NCBI GenBank assembly: GCA_017643925.1
Contig: JAEPML010000016.1
Coordinates: 1-64,000, forward strand
Direction of reading: 5' to 3'
DNA from: Roseibium sp.
Lineage (GTDB): Bacteria; Pseudomonadota; Alphaproteobacteria; Rhizobiales; Stappiaceae
Length of the DNA stretch: 64,000 bases
The position numbers and the translations under genes are program-made. Positions 46,538-56,057 of the stretch are shown here, piece after piece (the stretch's first letter is position 1; every line of letters starts with the position of its first letter). The notes beneath the pieces were generated by a model that saw only the letters and a list, made by a program, of their open reading frames with translations, made no database searches and was not told where the DNA came from.

Positions 46538-47761
46538 TCAACCGTGGTAACGCGACAGCGCCAGGGAGGCGTTTGTACCGCCAAAACCGAAGCTGTTGGA
46601 CAGCACGGTGTCGAGACCCGCGTTGTCGACGCGTTCCGTCACGATTTCGTCCGGGTTCAGCGCCGGATCGAGCTCTGTGATGTTGGCCGAGGCAGTCATG
46701 AAATCGTTCTGCAGCATCAGCAGGCAGTAGATGGCTTCCTGGACACCGGTCGCACCGAGGCTGTGTCCGGTCAGCGACTTGGTCGAAGAGGCCGGTGGCT
46801 GATCGTCGCCAAAGACACGGCGGATGGCTTCAATTTCGCCGATATCACCCACAGGTGTCGATGTGCCGTGGGTGTTGATGTAGTTGACCTTGCGCTCGCC
46901 AAGCGTGTCGATGGCAAGGCGCATGCAGCGTTCACCGCCTTCACCGGACGGAGCGACCATGTCATAGCCGTCGGAATTGGCTGCATAGCCGGTAACTTCA
47001 GCGTAGATTTTCGCACCGCGTGCCTTGGCGTGCTCCAGTTCTTCCAGAACCACGACGCCGCCGCCACCGGCAATGATGAAACCGTCACGGGTTGCGTCAT
47101 AGGCACGCGAAGCCGTTTCAGGCGTGTCGTTGTACTTCGAAGACATTGCGCCCATGGCGTCGAACAGGCAGGACAGGGTCCAGTCGAGTTCTTCCCCACC
47201 ACCGGCAAACATGATGTCCTGCTTGCCGAACTGGATCTGTTCAGTCGCAGCACCGATACAGTGCGCAGACGTGGAACAGGCCGACGTGATGGAATAGTTG
47301 ATGCCCTTGATCTTGAAGGGGGTCGCGAGGCAGGCAGAGTTGGTGGAGCTCATGCCGCGGGTCACCATGAACGGGCCCATGCGCTTCGGCGAGCCTTTTT
47401 CGATGACGGTCTTGTGCGCCTGGAAGAGGTTCTTCGTTGACGGACCGCCGGACCCCATGATCAGGCCGGTGCGGGTATTGGAAATCTCGTTCTCTTCCAG
47501 GCCGCTGTCGGCAATCGCCTGCTGCATGGAGATAAAGTTGTAGGCAGCGCCATCGCCCATGAAACGGAGCTGTCGCTTGTCGATCAGGGACGGAATGTCG
47601 ACATCCGGCATGCCGTGAACCTGGCTCCGGAAACCATGCTCGGCGTAATCCGGTGCGAAGCTGATCCCGGACTTGCCCTCTCGCAGGCTGGCAAGCACTT
47701 CTTGTGCGTTCGATCCGATGGATGACACGATTCCGAGACCGGTGACGACAACACGTCTCAT
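46538..47761 (-). CDS. fabB: beta-ketoacyl-ACP synthase I
   Basis: A 407-residue condensing enzyme for unsaturated fatty acid synthesis. Active-site Cys in SACSTSAH, His in [11 protein letters not shown] and [10 protein letters not shown], with Lys in the latter. RBS AGGAG precedes the ATG. Grouped with fabA (138 bases upstream) and fabI. Confidence 0.95.
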   Translation of the reverse strand: MRRVVVTGLGIVSSIGSNAQEVLASLREGKSGISFAPDYAEHGFRSQVHGMPDVDIPSLIDKRQLRFMGDGAAYNFISMQQAIADSGLEENEISNTRTGLIMGSGGPSTKNLFQAHKTVIEKGSPKRMGPFMVTRGMSSTNSACLATPFKIKGINYSITSACSTSAHCIGAATEQIQFGKQDIMFAGGGEELDWTLSCLFDAMGAMSSKYNDTPETASRAYDATRDGFIIAGGGGVVVLEELEHAKARGAKIYAEVTGYAANSDGYDMVAPSGEGGERCMRLAIDTLGERKVNYINTHGTSTPVGDIGEIEAIRRVFGDDQPPASSTKSLTGHSLGATGVQEAIYCLLMLQNDFMTASANITELDPALNPDEIVTERVDNAGLDTVLSNSFGFGGTNASLALSRYHG

Positions 47762-47842
47762 TGATGTCTCCTAACTTTCCTTATGTGCAGAGCGGCTGTG
47801 TATCTGATCCGAAGCCGGTCTGATCATGACATATATATGCAA

Positions 47843-47874
47843 ACCGGCGCTCCCAGAAACCAAGAAACGCCGGT
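47843..47874 (-). other. hairpin between fabA and fabB
   Basis: ACCGGCG (47843-47849) pairs with CGCCGGT (47868-47874). On the minus strand only three T residues follow, so at most a partial terminator or a processing element that separates fabA from fabB-fabI expression. Confidence 0.35.
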
Positions 47875-47899
47875 CAAATTCGAATTCCGGTGTGGCCGA

Positions 47900-48406
47900 T
47901 CAGGTTTTGGCCAGTCCAACGCGCAGGTCGGTTGCCTTGTAGATCTGCTCTCCGTCGGCCTTCAGCCAGCCGTCGGCAATGCCCAGCACCAGGCGGCCTT
48001 TCATAATGCGCTTGAAGTCAACGCCGTATTCAACGAGCTTGACGTCCGGTGTCACCATGCCTTTGAACTTGATTTCGCCGGTTGAGAGCGCCATGCCCTT
48101 TCCTTCCAGGCCGAGCCAGCCAAGAACGAAGCCGGTCAGCTGCCAAAGAGCATCCAGGCCGAGACATCCCGGCATGACAGGATTGCCCTGGAAATGGCAC
48201 GGAAAGAACCAGAGGTCCGGCTTGATGTCGAACTCTGCGCGGGCATAGCCCTTGTCAAACTCGCCCCCGGTTTCGGATATCTCCGTAATCCGGTCGAACA
48301 TCAGCATGGGCGGAAGAGGCAACTGGGCGTTGCCCGGTCCAAAAAGCTCCCCGCGTCCACAGGCGAGGAGGTCTTCATAGTCGAAGCTGGAGCGGCGTTC
48401 GGTCAT
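47900..48406 (-). CDS. fabA: 3-hydroxydecanoyl-ACP dehydratase/isomerase
   Basis: A 168-residue hot-dog enzyme that introduces the double bond in anaerobic-type unsaturated fatty acid synthesis. The active-site His is in [32 protein letters not shown] and GEIKFKGMV also match. Presence of fabA with fabB indicates the FabA/FabB route. Divergent from irr. Confidence 0.95.
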   Translation of the reverse strand: MTERRSSFDYEDLLACGRGELFGPGNAQLPLPPMLMFDRITEISETGGEFDKGYARAEFDIKPDLWFFPCHFQGNPVMPGCLGLDALWQLTGFVLGWLGLEGKGMALSTGEIKFKGMVTPDVKLVEYGVDFKRIMKGRLVLGIADGWLKADGEQIYKATDLRVGLAKT

Positions 48407-48742
48407 TCAAAGTCCGTTGGTCTGGTTTCGACACCCGGCAAGCCAGGTGCGGTGTTCATTTTCGGGTCTATTGAGGCGCCTTCCTAACACAGGGGAACCC
48501 TGACTGAAAGATGTCAGTTCAATGAAGTTGCAGCCTTTTTAGCCCGGATTCCAGAGTTTTGTGATGGACTTTCACCAGACAGGGGTAGTTCTACCTATTT
48601 GCGCGTTGCGGTAAAAACTTGCATTTTTGGTACAAGAAATGGCAGATATAGGCTCAAGGGATCCGGAACGGCCTTTTGGTTGTCCGGTTCGCGTACCGGC
48701 AAGTTTTGAAATTTCAAGACCTTGGATCTGGAAAATATCGGA
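48407..48742. promoter_or_regulatory. fabA/irr divergent regulatory region
   Basis: This 336-base region holds both promoters. At 48584-48595 is GGTAG-TT-CTACC, a 5-2-5 inverted repeat, about 150 bases before irr and 180 before fabA, a possible operator. I did not find a good match to the Irr box or a clear -35/-10 pair. Confidence 0.35.
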
Positions 48743-49174
48743 ATGACGACAAAAATGGCGACTGGAACAGCCGGCAAGGATGTGACCGACGTGCTGCGGG
48801 GCGCAGGCCTTCGGCCGACACGTCAGCGCGTTTCTTTGGCAGAACTTCTTTATTCCAAGGGCGACCGGCACATTTCGGCAGAGCTGCTGCATGAAGAAGC
48901 GGTTGCGGCAGCCGTACCGGTTTCTCTGGCCACTGTTTACAACACTCTGCACCAGTTCACGGAAGCCGGTCTCCTGCGGGAAGTCGCGATCGACGGCAAC
49001 AAGACATATTTCGACACGCGGGTGTCCGAGCACCATCACTTCTTCATCGAAGGTGAAAACCGCGTCATTGACATTCCGGGTGAGGGAGTGGGGCTCGGTG
49101 AGCTTCCGGAAATTCCCGAAGGCATGGAAGTCACGCGCGTCGATGTTGTTGTCAGGTTGCGCGAGAAGCGCTGA
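48743..49174 (+). CDS. irr: iron response regulator Irr (Fur family)
   Basis: A 143-residue Fur-superfamily regulator. The DNA-binding half has LRGAGLRPTRQRVSLAELL and PVSLATVYNTLHQFTEAGLL; the haem-binding histidine cluster EHHHFF is at residues 96-101. The protein contains no cysteine, so the N-terminal haem regulatory motif of Bradyrhizobium Irr is missing, as in several other rhizobia. Irr controls haem synthesis and iron genes in these bacteria. ATG 48743 was chosen (GGAA upstream); a TTG at 48722 is an alternative. Divergent from fabA, a conserved pairing. Confidence 0.92.
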   Translation: MTTKMATGTAGKDVTDVLRGAGLRPTRQRVSLAELLYSKGDRHISAELLHEEAVAAAVPVSLATVYNTLHQFTEAGLLREVAIDGNKTYFDTRVSEHHHFFIEGENRVIDIPGEGVGLGELPEIPEGMEVTRVDVVVRLREKR

Positions 49175-49206
49175 CCCGGCCAAGGCTCTTTCAGAGTTTT
49201 AGTTGA

Positions 49207-49731
49207 TCACAGGTCGAGGATGTAGAAATCCGCGGTCGAGCCGATTTCGCTCAGCTCCCGCTGACCATCCTGGGCAAACCCGATCTTCGTCAAAAGATGT
49301 GCAGACCGGACATTGTCCGGGTGGGTAATGGCGCAGATGGTCTTGAGCCCGAGTTTTTTGCGGGCGAATTCCAGAACGGCTTCAGCCGCTTCCTTCGCGT
49401 AGCCCTTGCCACGATGAGCTTCGAGCAGCCCGTAACCGAGGTCTGGATGCTCAAGCTCCCGGCGCACGACAATGCCGCAAACGCCAACCGGGCTGCCGCT
49501 GTCCTTTTCCTCCACGAGCCAGAGTCCAACGCCAAATTTGGTAAAGCGGGCCAGGGTCTTGTTTTCGATGTACTCGATGACGTCTTCCTCCGTCCGCAGC
49601 CCGTGATCGGCGATGAAATGGAGGTAGTCTGGCTCATTCATCAGTTTCAGGTAGAACGCGGCGTCGTGCCGCGAAGGCAACTTGAACCGGAGACGGTCAG
49701 AATCCGGAAAGCGCCCTGAGGGGAGGTTCAC
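49207..49731 (-). CDS. GNAT family N-acetyltransferase
   Basis: A 174-residue acetyltransferase of RimJ/RimL style: SDRLRFKLPSRHDAAFYLKLMNEPDYLHFI, then VGVCGIVVRRELEHPDLGYGLLEAHRGKGYAKEAAEAVLEFA (acetyl-CoA loop) and NVRSAHLLTKIGF. Substrate unknown. Its start overlaps the nth stop by four bases, so it is translationally coupled to nth. Confidence 0.88.
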   Translation of the reverse strand: MNLPSGRFPDSDRLRFKLPSRHDAAFYLKLMNEPDYLHFIADHGLRTEEDVIEYIENKTLARFTKFGVGLWLVEEKDSGSPVGVCGIVVRRELEHPDLGYGLLEAHRGKGYAKEAAEAVLEFARKKLGLKTICAITHPDNVRSAHLLTKIGFAQDGQRELSEIGSTADFYILDL

Positions 49732-50543
49732 TTTGTGGACTCCCGTTCAATCTGGGCCCTGGTTCGAACGGCTATCTCGGGAACAGCGTCGAATTTTTCC
49801 TTTTCAGGGCTTTTGCAAAGATCATAGATCACACAGCGGCGACACTCGGGCTTGCGTGCCTTGCAGATGTAGCGGCCGTGCAGGATGAGCCAGTGGTGCG
49901 CGTGGAGCGAGAACTCCGTCGGCACGGCCTTCTCCATGGCTTTTTCGACATCCAGGGGCGTTTTGCCGGGTGCAATGCCGATCCGGTTGCCGAGCCTGAA
50001 CAGGTGGGTGTCCACCGCAATCGTCGGGTGCCCGAAAAAGATATTGAGCACGACGTTGGCGGTCTTGCGGCCGACGCCGGGCAGCTTCTCAAGCGCTTCG
50101 CGGTTTTCGGGAACTTCTCCGCCATGGTCCCGGATGAGCTGCTCCGACAGCAAAATGACGTTTTTGGCCTTGGTCTTGAAAAGGCCGATCGTCCTGATCT
50201 CCTCCCGAACCTTGTCTTCTCCCAGGGCAACCATCTTTTGCGGCGTGTCGGCAATTTCAAAGAGGTGTCTTGTGGCCCGGTTCACGCCGACATCGGTGGC
50301 TTGCGCCGAAAGCACGACAGCAACAAGCAGCGTGTAGGCGTTGACGTAGTCCAACTCGCCTTCCGGTTCCGGGTTGTCGGCATGGAACCGCTGGAATATC
50401 GCGTATGTTTCCGCCTTGCTGTAGCGGGAGCGCTTAAGGACCTTGCCGGGATTGTCGACGGAAGGCGCCTTCTTGCGGGTAGATTTGGATTTGGCAGCGC
50501 GCGGCTTTGCTTTGCTGGCGGAGGTGCTCTTTGCTTGCTTCAT
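49728..50543 (-). CDS. nth: endonuclease III
   Basis: A 271-residue DNA glycosylase/AP lyase that removes oxidised pyrimidines. The helix-hairpin-helix is EKLPGVGRKTANVV with the catalytic Lys, the catalytic Asp in VDTHLFRLGNR, and the [4Fe-4S] motif C-x6-C-x2-C-x5-C (CKARKPECRRCVIYDLC). A basic Ser/Lys-rich N-terminal extension of about 40 residues precedes the core. The start at 50543 has AGAGAGATC upstream; an ATG at 50567 would share its bases with the start of the divergent DUF2244 gene. Confidence 0.95.
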   Translation of the reverse strand: MKQAKSTSASKAKPRAAKSKSTRKKAPSVDNPGKVLKRSRYSKAETYAIFQRFHADNPEPEGELDYVNAYTLLVAVVLSAQATDVGVNRATRHLFEIADTPQKMVALGEDKVREEIRTIGLFKTKAKNVILLSEQLIRDHGGEVPENREALEKLPGVGRKTANVVLNIFFGHPTIAVDTHLFRLGNRIGIAPGKTPLDVEKAMEKAVPTEFSLHAHHWLILHGRYICKARKPECRRCVIYDLCKSPEKEKFDAVPEIAVRTRAQIERESTK

Positions 50544-50565
50544 GATCTCTCTATAATCAATAGCC

Positions 50566-51087
50566 ATGAGCAAGAACAATCCGAAACCCGATCCGGATGG
50601 CGATTTCACGGATTTTGACCGTCCTTTCTTCACGGCGGTCCTGACACCTTACCGGTCTTTGGGGCCGAAGGGGTTTCTGATCCTCATGGTGTGTTTCGGT
50701 GCTATCTGTTTCGTGGCGGGAATCGCATTCCTCAGCATCGGCGCCTGGCCGGTTTTCGGATTTTTCGGGCTGGATATCGTGTTGTTGTGGTTTGCCTTTC
50801 GGATGAACTACCGATCGGCGCGAACCTTCGAGGAAGTGGTCGTTTCCAAAACGGAGATTTCCATCCGCAAGGTCGGCCCCGGCAAACGCTACCAGGAATA
50901 TCGTTTCAACCCGTTCTGGGTGCGCCTCTCCGTGGACCGGCGGGAAGAAGAAGGGGTTGTCCGGATTACGCTGACCGGCCGCGGGGAAACCGTCGATATC
51001 GGCAACTTCCTGAACCCGGATGACCGTACGAGTTTCGCCGGGGCCATGGCCAACGCCCTGTCGGTGGCAAAGGCGGGTGGCGTCTAG
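50566..51087 (+). CDS. DUF2244 family membrane protein
   Basis: A 173-residue protein with a two-helix membrane hairpin (about residues 37-80), preceded by LTPYRSLGPKGFLILM and followed by a charged domain with YQEYRFNPFWVRLSVDR and GETVDIGNFLNPDDR, all typical of DUF2244. Function unknown. Divergent from nth, with start codons only 22 bases apart, and converging on the MFS gene with a four-base overlap. Confidence 0.87.
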   Translation: MSKNNPKPDPDGDFTDFDRPFFTAVLTPYRSLGPKGFLILMVCFGAICFVAGIAFLSIGAWPVFGFFGLDIVLLWFAFRMNYRSARTFEEVVVSKTEISIRKVGPGKRYQEYRFNPFWVRLSVDRREEEGVVRITLTGRGETVDIGNFLNPDDRTSFAGAMANALSVAKAGGV

Positions 51088-52271
51088 ACCTGTTTTTCAG
51101 CCGGATCCGGCTGAACCTTCATCGTTGCAAGCAGGACCGTAAACGCCGCGACAGACGACGCTGCCGCGACATAAAGCACCGCCTTGAAATCAAGGGCGCT
51201 TGCGATGAATCCCATTGAAACACTGCCAATCATGCCGCCAAGAAAGAGACTGTTCATGTAGATCGCCGTTGCGCGACCCGGCCGGTCGGGTGCGAAACTC
51301 TGCACGAAGGTGATCGAGATGCCGGCGAACAGGCCGTAATACGTACCTTCGAGCACGGAAACCGCGATGACATGCCAAAGTTCCGTGACTTGTGTGAACA
51401 GGATCATGCTGCTGGCGGCCAGGCAGGCAGCCAGCAGCAGCACCTGACGTGTTCCGATCCATTCCGCCAGCCGAACCGAACCGAAAATAACGAAAACCTC
51501 GACCAGGCACTTCACCGATAGCGAGAACCCGGGGGTCGAACCCGGCAGACCGGTTTCCTGCACAAAGAAAAGCGGCATGGCCGAGACGAAAAGCGTGTTG
51601 GTGATGATGAAGCCCAGACAGATCAGGGCCGCGATCAGCAGTTTCCAGTTGATCGGATCGTGCTCATCTCTTGCTTTCGACTTTCTCGCAGACCGGAATG
51701 AGCCCGGCACCACTGTGGTGCCGAGGACCAGGTAAACCAGTGAAACGGCAAAAGCAGCGCCAAAGGCAGCTGAAAACCCATAGTGTGACACCAATGAGAA
51801 CGAGGCGGCGGGGCCGATCATCCAGGCAAGGGAAACCGTCATGCGGAGCCATGAATTGATCCGGGTAATGTCCAGGTCGTTTCGTTCTGAATAGAGACGG
51901 CAGAAGGTGAAAATGGTACCGGATCCCATGTTGGTCAGGCTCATCAGCGGCGCGACCAGAAAAATCAGCATCACGAGGCTGGACACTTGGGTCAGCAGGG
52001 CCGTGACGGTGGTGAAGGCACATATGGAAACCAGCAAAAGCCGTTTCACCCGAAAGCCCTGGTCAAGCCGCTCCCCCGCCCAACGGTTGGCAAGCAGCGT
52101 CATCGGCATGAGGAGGCCCGTATAGAGGCCCACCTGCCACGGCTCTGCGCCGAGACCCTCGACGATGAAGAAGCTCATCAGCGGGATAAGCGCCGAGACA
52201 CCGAGACTGTTGGTGAATTGCAGCAACAGGATCAGCAGCACCTGGCGGGGCAATTGCGCAATGGAGAGCAT
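51084..52271 (-). CDS. MFS transporter
   Basis: A 395-residue transporter with about 12 membrane segments. Between segments 2 and 3 lies WAGERLDQGFRVKR, a major-facilitator loop. The family style (SetA-like efflux or drug/sugar exporter) is suggested by length and the SLRL-type N-half, but no substrate can be named. It overlaps the end of the DUF2244 gene by four bases. Confidence 0.85.
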   Translation of the reverse strand: MLSIAQLPRQVLLILLLQFTNSLGVSALIPLMSFFIVEGLGAEPWQVGLYTGLLMPMTLLANRWAGERLDQGFRVKRLLLVSICAFTTVTALLTQVSSLVMLIFLVAPLMSLTNMGSGTIFTFCRLYSERNDLDITRINSWLRMTVSLAWMIGPAASFSLVSHYGFSAAFGAAFAVSLVYLVLGTTVVPGSFRSARKSKARDEHDPINWKLLIAALICLGFIITNTLFVSAMPLFFVQETGLPGSTPGFSLSVKCLVEVFVIFGSVRLAEWIGTRQVLLLAACLAASSMILFTQVTELWHVIAVSVLEGTYYGLFAGISITFVQSFAPDRPGRATAIYMNSLFLGGMIGSVSMGFIASALDFKAVLYVAAASSVAAFTVLLATMKVQPDPAEKQV

Positions 52272-52570
52272 GAATGAAAGCCTGGAAGGCGAAAAAGAAA
52301 ACAGGATCGGATGTTAGGGGCGCGCTTCGAACCTGTCACGCAAAAGGTTGGTGTGAGACAAACCGCAATTGTGTGCGTACCGACATCTCCGAAGTCGGTT
52401 CATTGCCGATTGCCGGAAACCTGAATCCAGATTGAGCGGATCAGTCATCCTCCGTTCAGCTTCACCGTTCTAGAACCCACATCTCTTTGAATCTCAATTC
52501 GAAAACGAGTTTCCAGGTGGACAGAAGCCCCTGAGGAACCGGATTTCGAATGAACTGATCTGGTTGAACA
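52272..52570. other. divergent intergenic region MFS/DUF2799
   Basis: About 300 bases carrying the two promoters. No strong palindrome, RNA gene or extra coding frame is visible. Confidence 0.4.
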
Positions 52571-53209
52571 ATGAAGATTTTGTTTGGAATGGGTTTGGTC
52601 GCTCTTGCCGCCACGGGCCTGGCCGGATGTGCCGCGGTTTCCAAGGAACAATGCGTTGCCGGAGACTGGTCCGAACTTGGGGAAGCGCATGCATCGGTCG
52701 GTAAAGCGGCGAATTACCTCGATGAAGTGGTGAAGAGTTGCGGCAAGCACGGCATCACCCCCGATACCACCGCCTATCGCTCCGGCTGGCATCGAGGGTT
52801 GCAGAATTACTGCACGCCCCTCAACGGCTTCACGCTGGGCAAGCAGAACAAGTCAAAATCACCCATCTGCCCGCCGCAAATGGCTGGTGGGTTCAACGAG
52901 GGGTATCGGCTTGGCTTCACGATCTGGAGCGCACGGGATCGGGTTGAACGTGTCGAATCCGAGATAAGGTCCCTTGAAAGCCGGTCCTATGACCTGAGCG
53001 AAGAGCTCGATGAATTGAGCTGCAAGGACAAGAAGGGCAAGGAACGCAAGAAATGCAGGCGAAAGCGCAAGAGGTTGCATTCCGATCTGCACGACGCGGA
53101 GGCGGATCTGAGCAGTGCCCGCTTCGATCTGGAACGATTGAGGACCGAATACGACTACACGGCAGCGCGGATCAACGCCGAAGCGTCCTACCTCTTTTCC
53201 AGGCGCTGA
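52571..53209 (+). CDS. DUF2799 lipoprotein
   Basis: A 212-residue lipoprotein: signal peptide with lipobox LAGC (Cys20), then the DUF2799 core with KEQCVAGDWSELG, YRSGWHRGLQNYC and GFNEGYRLG. The C-terminal half (about residues 130-212) is highly charged and heptad-like (ESRSYDLSEELDELSCKDK, then KKCRRKRKRLHSDLHDAEAD), probably a coiled coil. Envelope role unknown. Converges on mutS with a three-base gap. Confidence 0.85.
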   Translation: MKILFGMGLVALAATGLAGCAAVSKEQCVAGDWSELGEAHASVGKAANYLDEVVKSCGKHGITPDTTAYRSGWHRGLQNYCTPLNGFTLGKQNKSKSPICPPQMAGGFNEGYRLGFTIWSARDRVERVESEIRSLESRSYDLSEELDELSCKDKKGKERKKCRRKRKRLHSDLHDAEADLSSARFDLERLRTEYDYTAARINAEASYLFSRR

Positions 53210-53212
53210 AGA

Positions 53213-55924
53213 TCACTCTGATTTCAGCGATTTCAGACGATAGAGGGCTTCAAGTGCCTCACGCGGTGTCATGTCGTCGGGGTCCACATCATCGAGTGCT
53301 TCGCGCAACGGATCCGGGCCGACGGCGCTCTCCTGGGGCGCTGCAGGGGTGATGTTGGCAAAAAGCGGCAGCTCGTCGATCAGGCTTTCGGCCGGCGACC
53401 GGCGGTCCTGTTCTTCCAACTGGCTCAATACCTGTTTGGAGCGCTCGACCACCATGGCCGGCAGTCCGGCAAGCTTGGCAACCTGGATACCATAGGACCT
53501 GTCAGCGGCGCCGGGCACGATCTCGTGCAGAAAGATGACCTCGCCGTTCCATTCCTTGACCGAGACGGTCGCGTTGGACAGCCGTTCGAGTTTGGTCGAA
53601 AGGGCCGTCAGCTCGTGGTAATGCGTGGCGAACAGGGCCCTGGACCGATTGACTTCGTGCAGATGTTCGATCGTTGCCCAGGCGATGGAAAGACCGTCGA
53701 ATGTTGCCGTGCCGCGGCCAATCTCGTCCAGGATGACCAATGATCGATCACCGGCCTGGTTGAGAATGGCTGCCGTTTCGACCATCTCGACCATGAAGGT
53801 CGACCGGCCTCGAGCAAGATCGTCAGCGGCGCCAACGCGGGAAAACAGCCTGTCGACCACGCCGATATGGGCCGCGTCCGCAGGTACGAACGACCCCATC
53901 TGGGCAAGAACGGCCACCAGGGCATTCTGGCGCAGAAAAGTCGACTTACCGGCCATGTTGGGACCGGTGATCAACCAGATATGCCCGGTGTCTTCATCAC
54001 TGTCGGGACCGAGATTGGCATCATTGGCGACGAAGCTCTCGCCGCCGGACTTCTTGAGTGCCAATTCGACCACGGGATGGCGTCCACCCTTGATGTCGAA
54101 GGCGCGGCTCTCGTCAACAACAGGTCTTGCGTAGTTCTCTTCCTGGGCAAGTTTCGCCAGGGCGGCCGACACATCCAGAATGCCAAGCCCCTGCGCGGCG
54201 GCCTTGATCGCTTCGCCGGCTTCAATGATGGCCTGGCCAAGACGCTCGAAAATCTCAAGTTCAATGGCGAGCGAGCGTTCTCCTGCGCTGGCAATCTTGG
54301 ATTCAAGATCCGCAAGCTCGGTCGTGGTGAAACGCATCGCACCGGCCATGGTCTGGCGATGGATGAAGCGGGCCGGATCCGCTGTCATCTTTTCGGCCTG
54401 TGCTGTCGGGGCCTCGATGAACCAGCCGAGCACGTTGTTGTGCTTGATCTTCAGCGAACGAACACCAAGTTCCTCGGAATACTCCGCCTGCAGTTTGGCG
54501 ATGACCTTGCGGCTCTCATCGCGCAGGGAGCGCAATTCATCGAGATCGGTATTGTAACCGGCAGCCACGAAACCGCCGTCCCGCTTGAGGAGCGGCGGTT
54601 CTTCAGAGATGGCAGCCACAAGCTCTGCACCCAGATCATGCGGCGCCTGCTCCAGGCTCGCCCGCGCGGCGGCAATCTCGGCCGGAATCTCTGCGGCGCT
54701 GTGACCGGTCTGGTCCAGAACGGTGCGGGCCGCGGCCAATCCCTGTGCGATGGAAAGAATGTCGCGCGGTCCGCCCCGGTTGAGCGCAATGCGCGACAGG
54801 GCGCGGGCCATGTCCGGCGCGCCCTTCAAAGTCTGCCGCAGGCCTTCGCGCATGATCTCGTTTTCAAGAAAGAAGGCGACCGAGTCGTGCCGCTGCTGAA
54901 TGGCTTCGACGTTGACAAGGGGTCCGGCAAGTCGGCTCGCCAGCAGCCTGGACCCGCCACCGGTCACGGTCCGGTCGATGGTTGCGAGCAGCGATCCCTG
55001 TTTTTCGCCGGACAGCGTTCGGGTCAGCTCCAGGTTTGCCCGCGTGGCCGGGTCGATCAGCATGCGACCCGCACCTGCTTCACGGACAGGCGGATCGAGC
55101 GGCGGGCGTTCGCCCAACTGGGTTTTCTCGATATAGGCCAGGATCCCGGCCGCGGCCGAGAGTTCCGCACGGCTGAACGTTCCGAAACCGTCGAGGGTCT
55201 TCACCCCGAAATAATGGGCGAGCCGGTCCGTGGCGGTGGAGCTGTCGAAAAATGCGCGCGGAACAGGCGACAGCGCGCTGCCCGTCTGTTCCGCAGTCAG
55301 CCTGAGTTCGCTTTCCTGCAGCAGGGTATCGGGAAGGATCAGTTCCTTGGGGGACACCTGGGCGAGATCGGCACCAAGGCGCTGGTGATCGGTCTCCGAC
55401 ACCTGGAATGAGCCGGTGGACATGTCGATCCAGGCCAGACCGTAAACCGCGTCTCCAGTGAGCGAGCCGCCTTTCAGGCGCGAAAGCGCCATCAGGTAGT
55501 TGTTGCTGCCTGCATCCAGCAGGCGTTCTTCTGTCAACGTTCCGGGTGTGACCAGACGGACGACGTCTCGCCGGACAACTGCCTTCGACCCGCGTTTCTT
55601 GGCCTCGGCCGGGTCTTCGGTCTGTTCGCAGACCGACACCCGGTGACCCTTGGCGATCAGTTTTTGCAGGTAATCGTCGGCGGCGTGCACAGGCACTCCG
55701 CACATGGGAATGTCAGCACCCTGATGCTTGCCGCGTTTGGTGAGCGTGATCCCGAGGGCAGCTGATGCGATCTCGGCATCTTCAAAAAACAGTTCGTAGA
55801 AGTCGCCCATACGGTAGAACAGCAGACTGTCCGGATTGGCGGTCTTGATCTCGATGAACTGGGCCATCATCGGCGTCACCTTGGTGTCCGCCGGGGCCGG
55901 TTTTTGCACGCTTTGTCCACTCAT
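53213..55924 (-). CDS. mutS: DNA mismatch repair protein MutS
   Basis: A 903-residue mismatch sensor. The mismatch-contacting Phe-x-Glu is in [14 protein letters not shown] near residue 40; the ATPase has [30 protein letters not shown] and FATHYHEL. Length and domain order are normal. Divergent from maeB across 133 bases. Confidence 0.97.
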   Translation of the reverse strand: MSGQSVQKPAPADTKVTPMMAQFIEIKTANPDSLLFYRMGDFYELFFEDAEIASAALGITLTKRGKHQGADIPMCGVPVHAADDYLQKLIAKGHRVSVCEQTEDPAEAKKRGSKAVVRRDVVRLVTPGTLTEERLLDAGSNNYLMALSRLKGGSLTGDAVYGLAWIDMSTGSFQVSETDHQRLGADLAQVSPKELILPDTLLQESELRLTAEQTGSALSPVPRAFFDSSTATDRLAHYFGVKTLDGFGTFSRAELSAAAGILAYIEKTQLGERPPLDPPVREAGAGRMLIDPATRANLELTRTLSGEKQGSLLATIDRTVTGGGSRLLASRLAGPLVNVEAIQQRHDSVAFFLENEIMREGLRQTLKGAPDMARALSRIALNRGGPRDILSIAQGLAAARTVLDQTGHSAAEIPAEIAAARASLEQAPHDLGAELVAAISEEPPLLKRDGGFVAAGYNTDLDELRSLRDESRKVIAKLQAEYSEELGVRSLKIKHNNVLGWFIEAPTAQAEKMTADPARFIHRQTMAGAMRFTTTELADLESKIASAGERSLAIELEIFERLGQAIIEAGEAIKAAAQGLGILDVSAALAKLAQEENYARPVVDESRAFDIKGGRHPVVELALKKSGGESFVANDANLGPDSDEDTGHIWLITGPNMAGKSTFLRQNALVAVLAQMGSFVPADAAHIGVVDRLFSRVGAADDLARGRSTFMVEMVETAAILNQAGDRSLVILDEIGRGTATFDGLSIAWATIEHLHEVNRSRALFATHYHELTALSTKLERLSNATVSVKEWNGEVIFLHEIVPGAADRSYGIQVAKLAGLPAMVVERSKQVLSQLEEQDRRSPAESLIDELPLFANITPAAPQESAVGPDPLREALDDVDPDDMTPREALEALYRLKSLKSE

Positions 55925-56057
55925 GAAAGATACCTAGCAAACCCAGCGGGGCATTCCACAATTGGGTTATGCATCTTGGCTTGAGGCTTCATTTTCCAGG
56001 GGATAAGGTCGTGTCCCCGCCGTGAAGAGCGGGTCAAGAAGAGGAAACGCCCGCATC

